Assembly: GCA_009775535.1 (NCBI GenBank)
Contig: VSPW01000095.1
Coordinates: 1-7,553 of the forward strand
Length of the DNA stretch: 7,553 nt
Origin: Muribaculaceae bacterium
Lineage (GTDB): Bacteria; Bacteroidota; Bacteroidia; Bacteroidales; Muribaculaceae
Reading direction: 5' to 3'
The notes under the pieces are model-generated. The model was not told the origin of the DNA and did not search any database. It saw only the letters and a list, made by a program, of their open reading frames with translations. Within the stretch, counting starts at the first letter, position 1. The number at the start of each line of letters is the position of its first letter. Made by a program: the position numbers and the translations under genes. This document shows positions 1 to 5,857 of the stretch, piece by piece.

Positions 1-1
1 C

Positions 2-136
2 GTGAAGCCTGACCGCTTTATGGATTTGAATTGTCATGTATTTTCAGTAGCGGCTATGCTTGGCGCTATGGGATGGGAGAGGCCCATTTCTATATTTAAG
101 GAACATATAAAAAATATGGTATGCTACAATTCATAA
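2..136 (+). CDS. 3' end of an unrecognised gene upstream of thiE
   Basis: This frame is open from the left edge to a TAA at 134-136, while the other two plus-strand frames are closed by stops near position 10. It gives about 44 C-terminal residues, ending ...FKEHIKNMVCYNS. The codons look like those of the neighbouring genes, and the overlap of 16 bases with the thiE start is consistent with a co-transcribed gene. I do not recognise the family. It is not ThiS, because ThiS must end in Gly-Gly, and it does not resemble the ThiD or TenA C-termini that I know. It may instead be a chance open frame at the edge, since only 132 coding bases are visible. Confidence 0.5.
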   Translation: MKPDRFMDLNCHVFSVAAMLGAMGWERPISIFKEHIKNMVCYNS

Positions 137-765
137 CAGATGGTACGCCATTGCAGGTAATGTCACAGATAAAGTCGGTCGTGGACAATGGCGTAAAATG
201 GATTCAGATAAGGATGAAAGACGCCAGCGATTGTGATATACGTAATGTCCTTCAGATGTCTAAACCATTGTGCCATGAAAGAGGAGTGACGCTTGTCATT
301 GATGATCGTGTTGACCTCGCCTATGAATTTGACCTTGACGGAGTCCATTTGGGGAAAGACGATATGCACCCTGCTGAGGCAAGGAACATCCTTGGCGATA
401 AAAAGATAATAGGGGCTACTGCCAATTCCCTTGACGATGTAATCCGTGTATCGGCTATGCCGATTGACTATATAGGGCTTGGTCCATTGAGATATACTAC
501 AACCAAGAAACGCCTTGCTCCGGTATTGGGGTTAGATGGAATCATATCTATATTTAATACGATGGAGGAAAAAGGCATCAATATCCCGGTTGTTGTGATA
601 GGCGGAATAAAGGTTGCTGATATCGGGCCTTTGATATCGGCAGGTGCTTGGGGTGTGGCTGTGAGTGGGGCTATTGCCCATGTCGGCGACATTGCCGAGG
701 CTGCAAGGTCATTCCTGGCAGAAGACAAAATAAACTGTAATATAGTATCAGAAAGAAAAATATAA
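121..765 (+). CDS. thiE: Thiamine phosphate synthase ThiE
   Basis: ThiE is a cytosolic TIM-barrel enzyme that condenses HMP pyrophosphate with the thiazole phosphate to give thiamine phosphate. The 214 residues match the usual length of 210-220. Family motifs appear in order: QIRMKD at 29-34 with the catalytic-region Arg31 and Lys33, DDR at 61-63, DGVHLGKDD at 73-81, GATANS at 98-103, the pyrophosphate-binding stretch GLGPLRYTTTKK at 119-130, and IGGI at 160-163. The position that is Asn in the Bacillus NDD/NDR motif is Asp61 here, and the usual Ser in the GxS motif is Thr100. I believe both are common in Bacteroidetes ThiE, so activity is expected. The ATG at 121 is the first start after an in-frame stop at 97-99 and places MLQFIT where homologs begin. 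It overlaps the preceding frame by 16 bases. An AAGGAA at 98-103 is too far away to be a convincing ribosome site. TenI, a related thiazole tautomerase, is less likely given the intact TTTKK loop. Confidence 0.96.
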   Translation: MLQFITDGTPLQVMSQIKSVVDNGVKWIQIRMKDASDCDIRNVLQMSKPLCHERGVTLVIDDRVDLAYEFDLDGVHLGKDDMHPAEARNILGDKKIIGATANSLDDVIRVSAMPIDYIGLGPLRYTTTKKRLAPVLGLDGIISIFNTMEEKGINIPVVVIGGIKVADIGPLISAGAWGVAVSGAIAHVGDIAEAARSFLAEDKINCNIVSERKI

Positions 766-782
766 ATAATATATCCAATATT

Positions 783-1553
783 ATGGACATCTTGAAAATT
801 GGAAACAGGGAATTCACGTCCCGCCTGTTTGTCGGCACAGGTAAATTCTCATCGCCGGAGGTTATGTTAAAATCCATAATGGCATCAGAGTCGCAGATGA
901 TAACGGTGGCTATGAAGCGTGTGAACATGATGAACGAGGCTACAGACGACATGCTTACACACATAAACCGTGAACACGTGCAGTTCCTGCCGAACACATC
1001 AGGGGTAAGGGATGCCCGCGAAGCGGTCCTTGCCGCCAGGATGAGCCGTGAGATATTTGGCATCGAGTTTATAAAATTGGAGATACACCCTGATCCTAAA
1101 TACCTTATGCCAGATCCCATTGAGACATTGAAGGCTACAGAAGAACTGGCGAAGGATGGATTCGTCGTACTTCCGTATATACAGGCCGACCCTGTGCTAT
1201 GTAAACGCCTTGAAGAGGTCGGTGCAGCCGCAGTCATGCCGCTGGCCGCACCTATCGGCACAAACAAAGGTCTGCGTACGCGTGATTTCCTGGAGATTAT
1301 AATTGAGCAGAGCCAAGTGCCAGTAGTCGTTGATGCCGGGTTGGGAGCACCGTCACATGCCGCAGATGCAATGGAAATGGGTGCTGATGCTGTTCTGGTG
1401 AATACAGCCATAGCGGTAGCCGGCGACCCTGTGGGCATGGCCGATGCATTCCGTTTGGCTACTATCGCGGGCCGTAAAGCCTACCTTGCCGGCCTTGGGG
1501 CGGTATCATCAAGCGCGGAAGCTACAAGTCCGCTTACATCATTCCTTTCATGA
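783..1553 (+). CDS. thiG: Thiazole synthase ThiG
   Basis: ThiG builds the thiazole phosphate ring from 1-deoxy-D-xylulose 5-phosphate, dehydroglycine and the thiocarboxylate of ThiS. It is cytosolic and usually works as a complex with ThiH or ThiS. The 256 residues are full length for this single TIM-barrel family. Lys98 in FIKLE is the lysine that forms the Schiff base with the sugar phosphate. Other conserved stretches are LPNTSG at 69-74, VMPLAAPIGTNKGL at 151-164, VPVVVDAGLG at 179-188 and the phosphate-binding GADAVLVNTAIA at 200-211. The SNQGL-like loop and the VLVNTAIA segment resemble the enterobacterial form closely. The ATG at 783 lies 17 bases after the thiE stop and gives the expected short N-terminus. 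Its dehydroglycine should come from ThiH, encoded two genes downstream. Confidence 0.97.
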   Translation: MDILKIGNREFTSRLFVGTGKFSSPEVMLKSIMASESQMITVAMKRVNMMNEATDDMLTHINREHVQFLPNTSGVRDAREAVLAARMSREIFGIEFIKLEIHPDPKYLMPDPIETLKATEELAKDGFVVLPYIQADPVLCKRLEEVGAAAVMPLAAPIGTNKGLRTRDFLEIIIEQSQVPVVVDAGLGAPSHAADAMEMGADAVLVNTAIAVAGDPVGMADAFRLATIAGRKAYLAGLGAVSSSAEATSPLTSFLS

Positions 1554-1576
1554 CATATCATAAAAATACAATACAA

Positions 1577-3292
1577 ATGAAAATTTCAAATATAGATGTT
1601 TCATCATATCCGAATTCTGAAAAAATATATATAAAAGGCTCTATATATCCCGACATTTCCGTGGGAATGAGGCGTATAAAGCAATACCCTACAGTTGAGA
1701 TTATAGACGGACACCGCGTGGAGCATCAAAATCCTGATGTGGTGGTATACGACACCAGTGGTCCTTACACCGACCCAGATGTGGATATTGATATAAATAT
1801 AGGCATCCCTCGGTTGAGGGAATCATGGATTGAAGGACGTGGCGACACGGAGATGCTGCCGGACATCACGAGTGAATACGGACGTAAGCGTATGGACGAC
1901 AAATCATTGGATGCTATACGCTTCCCTCGTAAGATATCTCCGCGCCGTGCCGTGGAAGGGAAGAGGGTCACGCAGATGCATTATGCCCGTAAAGGCATTA
2001 TCACCCCTGAGATGGAATACGTTGCCATAAGGGAGAACCTTAACAACAAGGAATTGGGCATTGACTCATATGTGACTCCTGAATTTGTACGTAGTGAGAT
2101 TGCAGCCGGGCGGGCCATCATTGCCGCAAACATAAACCATCCTGAAAGTGAGCCGATGGTTATCGGCAGTGCATTTTCTGTGAAACTGAACACCAATATC
2201 GGAAACTCTGCATTGTCTTCAGGCATCAGTGAAGAGATTCAAAAGGCCGTATGGAGCTGTTATTGGGGAGGTGACACACTGATGGACCTTTCTACTGGAG
2301 ACAACATTCATGAGACCCGTGAGTGGATTATCCGTAATTGCCCCGTTCCAGTAGGCACTGTCCCCATCTACCAGGCCTTGGAGAAGGTTGGAGGCAAGGT
2401 CAGCGAACTTACTTGGGAGATATACCGCGACACGCTTATCGAACAATGTGAGCAGGGGGTTGACTATTTCACAATCCATGCCGGTGTGCTACGGGAACAT
2501 GCCGACCTTGTCGGTGACCGTCTTACGGGTTGTGTTTCACGTGGAGGCTCTATCATGACACAATGGACAGTCCTACACAATCAGGAAAGTTTCCTGTATA
2601 CTCATTTCGATGAGATATGCGAGATATTGAACAAGTATGATGTAGCCGTGTCGCTTGGCGATGGCATGCGCCCAGGCTCGACATTCGATGCCAATGACCG
2701 CGCACAGTTCCTGGAGCTTGACATCCTTGGCGAGCTTACCCAAAAGGCATGGGAGCACGATGTACAGGTATTGATTGAAGGCCCTGGCCATGTGCCCATG
2801 CATAAGATCCGTGAAAACATGGAAAGGCAGAAGCGTGTATGCCATGACGCGCCGTTCTATACCCTCGGCCCGCTCACTACCGATATTGCACCCGGATATG
2901 ACCATATCACATCTGCAATCGGCGCAGCCATAATAGGCAATTTGGGGACGGCAATGATATGCTATGTGACCCCTAAGGAACATTTGTCGTTGCCGGATTT
3001 GGAGGATGTACGTGATGGTGTTATTGCATATAAGATTGCGGCACATGCTGCCGACCTTGCAAAACAGTATCCGGGGGCGGATGTCCGTGACAATGCATTG
3101 AGCAAGGCCAGATATGAATTCCGGTGGAAAGACCAGTTCAACCTGTCCCTTGACCCGGAGCGTGCAAAGCAATATTATCTTGAATCACGCAGGAATGCCC
3201 CTGATGCCGACGACAAGTTCTGCACCATGTGTGGCCCTAATTTCTGTGCCATGCGTATATCACAAAATATTGCAGAAAAATGCGGACAATGA
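1577..3292 (+). CDS. thiC: Phosphomethylpyrimidine synthase ThiC
   Basis: ThiC is a non-canonical radical SAM enzyme that rearranges aminoimidazole ribotide into HMP-P, the pyrimidine half of thiamine, releasing formate and CO. It is cytosolic and oxygen sensitive. From this start it has 571 residues. The C-terminal cluster motif CTMCGPNFC supplies Cys549, Cys552 and Cys557, the CX2CX4C arrangement typical of ThiC. Other conserved blocks are NINHPE at 185-190, DLSTG at 237-241, the following GTVPIYQALEK, then SRGGSI, SLGDGMRPG, EGPGHVP from 401, and GPLTTDIAPGYDH. I chose the ATG at 1577 because it puts MKIS just before the conserved PNSEKIYIKG segment and has an A-rich upstream stretch, as Bacteroidetes starts often do. 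An in-frame ATG at 1550 would add nine residues and overlap the thiG stop as ATGA, so it remains a fair alternative. The protein is shorter than E. coli ThiC (631 residues), as expected for forms with a reduced N-terminus. Confidence 0.97.
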   Translation: MKISNIDVSSYPNSEKIYIKGSIYPDISVGMRRIKQYPTVEIIDGHRVEHQNPDVVVYDTSGPYTDPDVDIDINIGIPRLRESWIEGRGDTEMLPDITSEYGRKRMDDKSLDAIRFPRKISPRRAVEGKRVTQMHYARKGIITPEMEYVAIRENLNNKELGIDSYVTPEFVRSEIAAGRAIIAANINHPESEPMVIGSAFSVKLNTNIGNSALSSGISEEIQKAVWSCYWGGDTLMDLSTGDNIHETREWIIRNCPVPVGTVPIYQALEKVGGKVSELTWEIYRDTLIEQCEQGVDYFTIHAGVLREHADLVGDRLTGCVSRGGSIMTQWTVLHNQESFLYTHFDEICEILNKYDVAVSLGDGMRPGSTFDANDRAQFLELDILGELTQKAWEHDVQVLIEGPGHVPMHKIRENMERQKRVCHDAPFYTLGPLTTDIAPGYDHITSAIGAAIIGNLGTAMICYVTPKEHLSLPDLEDVRDGVIAYKIAAHAADLAKQYPGADVRDNALSKARYEFRWKDQFNLSLDPERAKQYYLESRRNAPDADDKFCTMCGPNFCAMRISQNIAEKCGQ

Positions 3293-4464
3293 CAGACAAT
3301 GCACAAGAATCCACATCAGCGGGGCCGCGCTTCGGGCATGGCTTCGCCGATGTGATCGGCCAATGGCCTTGGGAGGAGACCATGGCCAGGTTTTCTGGAT
3401 TCACCGATGCCGATGTGAGGGCAGTTTTGGCAAAGGCGCGTCGAAATGTCAAGCAGTTGTCTCCCGACGACTTTATGGTCCTGATTTCTCCTGCTGCGGA
3501 TTCCCACCTTGAAGAGATGGCGCAATTGTCACGGCGTTTCACCCAGGAACGTTTCGGTAAGACAATATCCATGTATATACCCATGTACGTTTCCAACGCA
3601 TGTACAAACAAGTGTGTATATTGTGGATTCAACCACGACAATCCGTTTGAACGGACCACGTTGACAATGCCGCAGATTAAGGCGGAATGCGAGGCTATAA
3701 AGAAGCTGGGCCCGTTTGAGAACCTGCTGTTGGTTTCTGGCGAATATCCTGCATTGTGTGGGGTGGATTATCTGGAGGAGGCACTTAAGGTATGCCGTCC
3801 ATACTTCCACAACCTTACCATTGAGGTTATGCCACTTAAGCAACGTGATTACGGGCGTCTTATTGAGGCCGGGCTCAATGGTGTGGTCTGTTTTCAGGAG
3901 ACGTACAACCGTGAGGCGTATCCGTGCTACCATCCGCGTGGCATGAAATCGTTCTATGACTGGCGGCTTAACGGATATGACCGTATGGGGCGCGCCGGAG
4001 TCCACAAGATTGGCATGGGCGTCTTGATAGGCCTTGAAGACTGGCGTACGGATGTCACAATGATGGCCCGTCACCTACGGTATCTGCAGCAGCACTATTG
4101 GCGGACTCGTTATAGTGTTAATTTCCCTAGGATGTGCCCTTCTGAAAGCGGATTCCAGCCAAATGTGGTGATAAGCGACCGTGAATTTGCACAGCTTACA
4201 TTTGCATTCCGAATATTTGATCATGATGTCGACATATCGTATTCCACACGCGAAACCCCGGAATTCCGTGCCAATATGATGCATCTTGGCGTGACGTCCA
4301 TGAGTGCCGGTAGCCAGACAGAGCCGGGAGGATATGCCACATGCCCCGATGCGCTTGAACAGTTTGAGGTAACAGACCACCGCTCTCCGTTGGCAGTCCG
4401 CGACTCTATTGTAAATGGCGGCTATGACGTGGTGTGGAAAGATTGGGATATGATCTTTGATTGA
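3289..4464 (+). CDS. thiH: 2-iminoacetate synthase (tyrosine lyase) ThiH
   Basis: ThiH is a radical SAM enzyme that cleaves tyrosine to p-cresol and dehydroglycine (2-iminoacetate), the latter being the C-N donor for ThiG. The CX3CX2C motif is CTNKCVYC with Cys105, Cys109 and Cys112, which bind the 4Fe-4S cluster. The radical SAM barrel continues with LLVSGEYP, the FQETYN segment around 202-207, GRAGVHKIGMGVLIGL, and QQHYW...RYSVNFPR. It ends with the family signature WKDWD at 383-387. The 391 residues are normal in length. I chose the ATG at 3289 because it overlaps the thiC stop as ATGA, which suits translational coupling; an ATG at 3280 would add only three residues. Choosing ThiH over the oxygen-dependent glycine oxidase ThiO fits an anaerobic host. 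Confidence 0.97.
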   Translation: MTDNAQESTSAGPRFGHGFADVIGQWPWEETMARFSGFTDADVRAVLAKARRNVKQLSPDDFMVLISPAADSHLEEMAQLSRRFTQERFGKTISMYIPMYVSNACTNKCVYCGFNHDNPFERTTLTMPQIKAECEAIKKLGPFENLLLVSGEYPALCGVDYLEEALKVCRPYFHNLTIEVMPLKQRDYGRLIEAGLNGVVCFQETYNREAYPCYHPRGMKSFYDWRLNGYDRMGRAGVHKIGMGVLIGLEDWRTDVTMMARHLRYLQQHYWRTRYSVNFPRMCPSESGFQPNVVISDREFAQLTFAFRIFDHDVDISYSTRETPEFRANMMHLGVTSMSAGSQTEPGGYATCPDALEQFEVTDHRSPLAVRDSIVNGGYDVVWKDWDMIFD

Positions 4465-4471
4465 TTCGGTT

Positions 4472-5197
4472 ATGGGACGGACACTCCTTTCAAAAGAAGA
4501 GGCATTAAGGTATAGCCGTAACATACTGCTTGACGGCATCGGGGCTGATGGCCAGATGCGGTTGCTTGGTGCTTCCGTGCTCATAGTTGGCTCAGGTGCT
4601 TTAGGCTCTGTTGTCGCCATGTATCTTGCCGGGTCTGGTATCGGGCGTATCGGTGTTGCCGATTTCGACACGGTGGACATTTCCAACCTCCAGCGGCAGC
4701 TGTCATTCACCATGTCTGATGTCGGTCATCCTAAAGCCGAGGCCCTGGCTGGCCGCATCCGTATGATGAATCCTGACATTGAGGTCGTTCCTCATAACGG
4801 TTTCATCGACAGGGATAATGTGGCCGGCCTTATCTCAGGCTATGATTATATAGTGGAAGGCTCCGACAATCCGGATACAAAATACATGGTCACCGATATT
4901 TGCGGAAGTCACCGCAAGCCATATGTATTGGGTGGCGTCGCACAGATGCGGGGACAGGTTATGTCTTGCACACCTGGAAGCACCACATACAGGGAAATAT
5001 TTCCTGAAGGGGCTGCCTCTGGCGGTTATATGCCATGTTCCATAGGAGGGGTGTTAGGCCCTTTGCCTGGAATCATCGGTTCGGTTATGGCCGCGGAAAT
5101 TATAAAGATGGTTGTGGGTACAGGACAACCGCTGTATGACCGTCTTTTCACCATCGACGCATCATCAATGTCTACAGCGGTCTTTTCCCTTAAATAG
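4472..5197 (+). CDS. thiF: ThiS adenylyltransferase ThiF (MoeB/HesA/E1-like), zinc-site cysteines absent
   Basis: ThiF adenylates the C-terminal glycine of ThiS so that sulfur can be loaded on it for thiazole formation. The 241 residues carry the E1-like fold: RYSRNILLDGIG at 13-24, the nucleotide loop GSGALG at 40-45, Asp64 and Asp66 in VADFD, NLQRQ at 72-76 with Asn72 and Arg75, Lys88, and Asp132 in GSDN. Cys189 in PCSIGGVLGP occupies the place of the E. coli Cys184 that forms the acyl disulfide with ThiS. Unusually, neither CxxC pair of the structural zinc site is present: the first place reads TTYREIFPEG, and the protein ends at VFSLK before the second. I chose the ATG at 4472, 7 bases after thiH; a TTG at 4457 would add five residues and overlap thiH. 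A MoeB or HesA role is possible, but the thi operon context favours ThiF. The last 8 bases overlap the end of vsr on the other strand. Confidence 0.92.
   Translation: MGRTLLSKEEALRYSRNILLDGIGADGQMRLLGASVLIVGSGALGSVVAMYLAGSGIGRIGVADFDTVDISNLQRQLSFTMSDVGHPKAEALAGRIRMMNPDIEVVPHNGFIDRDNVAGLISGYDYIVEGSDNPDTKYMVTDICGSHRKPYVLGGVAQMRGQVMSCTPGSTTYREIFPEGAASGGYMPCSIGGVLGPLPGIIGSVMAAEIIKMVVGTGQPLYDRLFTIDASSMSTAVFSLK
5190..5197. other. Tail-to-tail overlap of thiF and vsr stop codons
   Basis: The vsr stop reads on the minus strand at 5192-5190, and the thiF TAG lies at 5195-5197 on the plus strand, so the two coding ends share 8 bases. There is no intergenic space for a separate terminator for either gene. 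Transcripts from one or both sides probably end inside the opposite gene. Confidence 0.9.
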
Positions 5198-5696
5198 TAT
5201 CCGGTGTTCCATAGGTGGCCGTGTCTTCGGCGGCTATATCCACCACATTGTCTTGGATACCATATTCCCTGTCTGATACGTTTGTGATTTGCCTGTATAG
5301 GCGGTCAAGTAGGCGGATACCGTTTTCTTTTGATTTCACATCGCATTCCCACACACGTATCACGCGCCATCCCAACAGACGCAACTCTACATTGGCCCGG
5401 TAATCCCGGGCCATGTTCATATTGATCTTATGACGCCAGAAATCAGTATTGCTTTTTGGCATATGGAAATGTCTGCAATCCTTGTGCCCATGCCAGAAGC
5501 ATCCGTCTATAAATATCACAGTCCGGTATTTTCGTAGCACTATGTCCGGCGAACCGGGCAGTTTGCGGTTGTTCACGCGATACCGCAGGCCTTTGGAGAA
5601 AAGGAATCTGCGCACAATCATTTCAGGCTTTGTATCCTTTCCTTTTATGGCAGCCATGCATCGGCTGCGGTGTTCCCGTGACAATTTATCCGTCAT
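5190..5696 (-). CDS. vsr: Very short patch repair endonuclease Vsr
   Basis: Vsr nicks DNA 5' of the T in T:G mismatches that arise when 5-methylcytosine deaminates, which starts repair back to C:G. The 168 residues align almost number for number with E. coli Vsr: Met14 and the pair Phe67/Trp68 match the residues that wedge into the mismatch, and Glu25, catalytic Asp51 in SPDIV, His69 and Asp98 match the active site. Cys66, His71, Cys74 and Cys118 (in VWEC) match the zinc ligands, with one extra residue in the GCFWHGHKDC loop. The tail after about residue 140 is acidic and has no motif I know. The ATG at 5696 is chosen because a TTG at 5726 lies inside the proposed promoter -7 box. The gene converges on thiF with an 8-base overlap and diverges from the TPR regulator. 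No cytosine methyltransferase, the usual partner, is in the window. Confidence 0.95.
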   Translation of the reverse strand: MTDKLSREHRSRCMAAIKGKDTKPEMIVRRFLFSKGLRYRVNNRKLPGSPDIVLRKYRTVIFIDGCFWHGHKDCRHFHMPKSNTDFWRHKINMNMARDYRANVELRLLGWRVIRVWECDVKSKENGIRLLDRLYRQITNVSDREYGIQDNVVDIAAEDTATYGTPDTI

Positions 5697-5723
5697 AATA
5701 TTGTTTAAATCTTGACCCGTCGG

Positions 5724-5731
5724 CAAAATTA
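5724..5731 (-). promoter_or_regulatory. Candidate Bacteroidetes -7 box for vsr
   Basis: Read on the minus strand, this is TAATTTTG, a full match to the Bacteroidetes primary sigma -7 consensus TAnnTTTG. It ends 27 bases before the vsr ATG at 5696, a sensible leader distance. I see no TTG -33 element about 20 bases further upstream, so the support is partial. An inverted repeat AAAAT-N5-ATTTT at 5725-5739 overlaps the box and could be an operator, although AT-rich DNA produces such repeats by chance. Confidence 0.45.
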
Positions 5732-5819
5732 AATATTTTCCCGGATTATACGGTGGATATAATAGATTTAATATTTGTATTAAGGTTTGGTATATAAGCG
5801 TGATATTAGTCTAAAATGC

Positions 5820-5827
5820 TACCTTTG
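5820..5827 (+). promoter_or_regulatory. Candidate Bacteroidetes -7 box for the TPR/HTH regulator
   Basis: The sequence TACCTTTG matches the Bacteroidetes -7 consensus TAnnTTTG fully and ends 30 bases before the ATG at 5858. No TTG is present at the expected -33 distance; the nearest upstream one, at 5787-5789, is about 10 bases too far. The position relative to the start codon is what makes it credible. Between this box and the vsr box lie about 90 AT-rich bases (5732-5819) with no other gene. Confidence 0.5.
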
Positions 5828-5857
5828 CACCTGAAAAAGTAATTACTGATTGATATT

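Larger units (their letters stand above)
121..5197 (+). other. Thiamine biosynthesis operon thiEGCHF
   Basis: Five same-strand genes follow each other with almost no space. The gaps are 17 bases for thiE-thiG, 23 bases for thiG-thiC (or a 4-base ATGA overlap if thiC starts at 1550), an ATGA overlap at 3289-3292 for thiC-thiH, and 7 bases for thiH-thiF. I see no promoter or terminator between them, so they are probably one transcript. This order is familiar from Bacteroidetes, where thiS normally leads the operon. The promoter and any TPP riboswitch would lie left of position 1, and no riboswitch-like sequence is visible in the first 120 bases. No thiS, thiD, thiL or transporter gene is present in the window. 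Confidence 0.9.

Noticed and set aside
1..120. TPP riboswitch ahead of thiE
   Set aside because: No recognisable THI-box core such as CTGAGA is present, and an open reading frame runs through the stretch; a riboswitch would be expected upstream of the first operon gene.
671..1438. Long minus-strand open frame opposite thiG
   Set aside because: It is a shadow of thiG: its protein is low in complexity and unlike any family I know, while thiG has all its family motifs on the plus strand.
2573..3172. 199-residue minus-strand open frame opposite thiC
   Set aside because: It lies wholly inside the highly conserved part of thiC, has no recognisable domain, and reflects codon bias on the opposite strand.
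4457..4471. TTG start for thiF at 4457
   Set aside because: An ATG at 4472 gives the normal N-terminus; the five extra residues are not part of the family pattern and the TTG sits inside the thiH coding end.
3529..4713. Minus-strand open frames opposite thiH and thiF (181 and 212 residues)
   Set aside because: Both are antisense to well-supported enzymes and show no family motifs.
5211..5244. Imperfect hairpin just after thiF (GGTGG/CCACC with an inner CCG/CGG) as a terminator for the thi operon
   Set aside because: The stem is interrupted by unequal bulges, no T-run follows it, and the bases encode the conserved reading frame of vsr.
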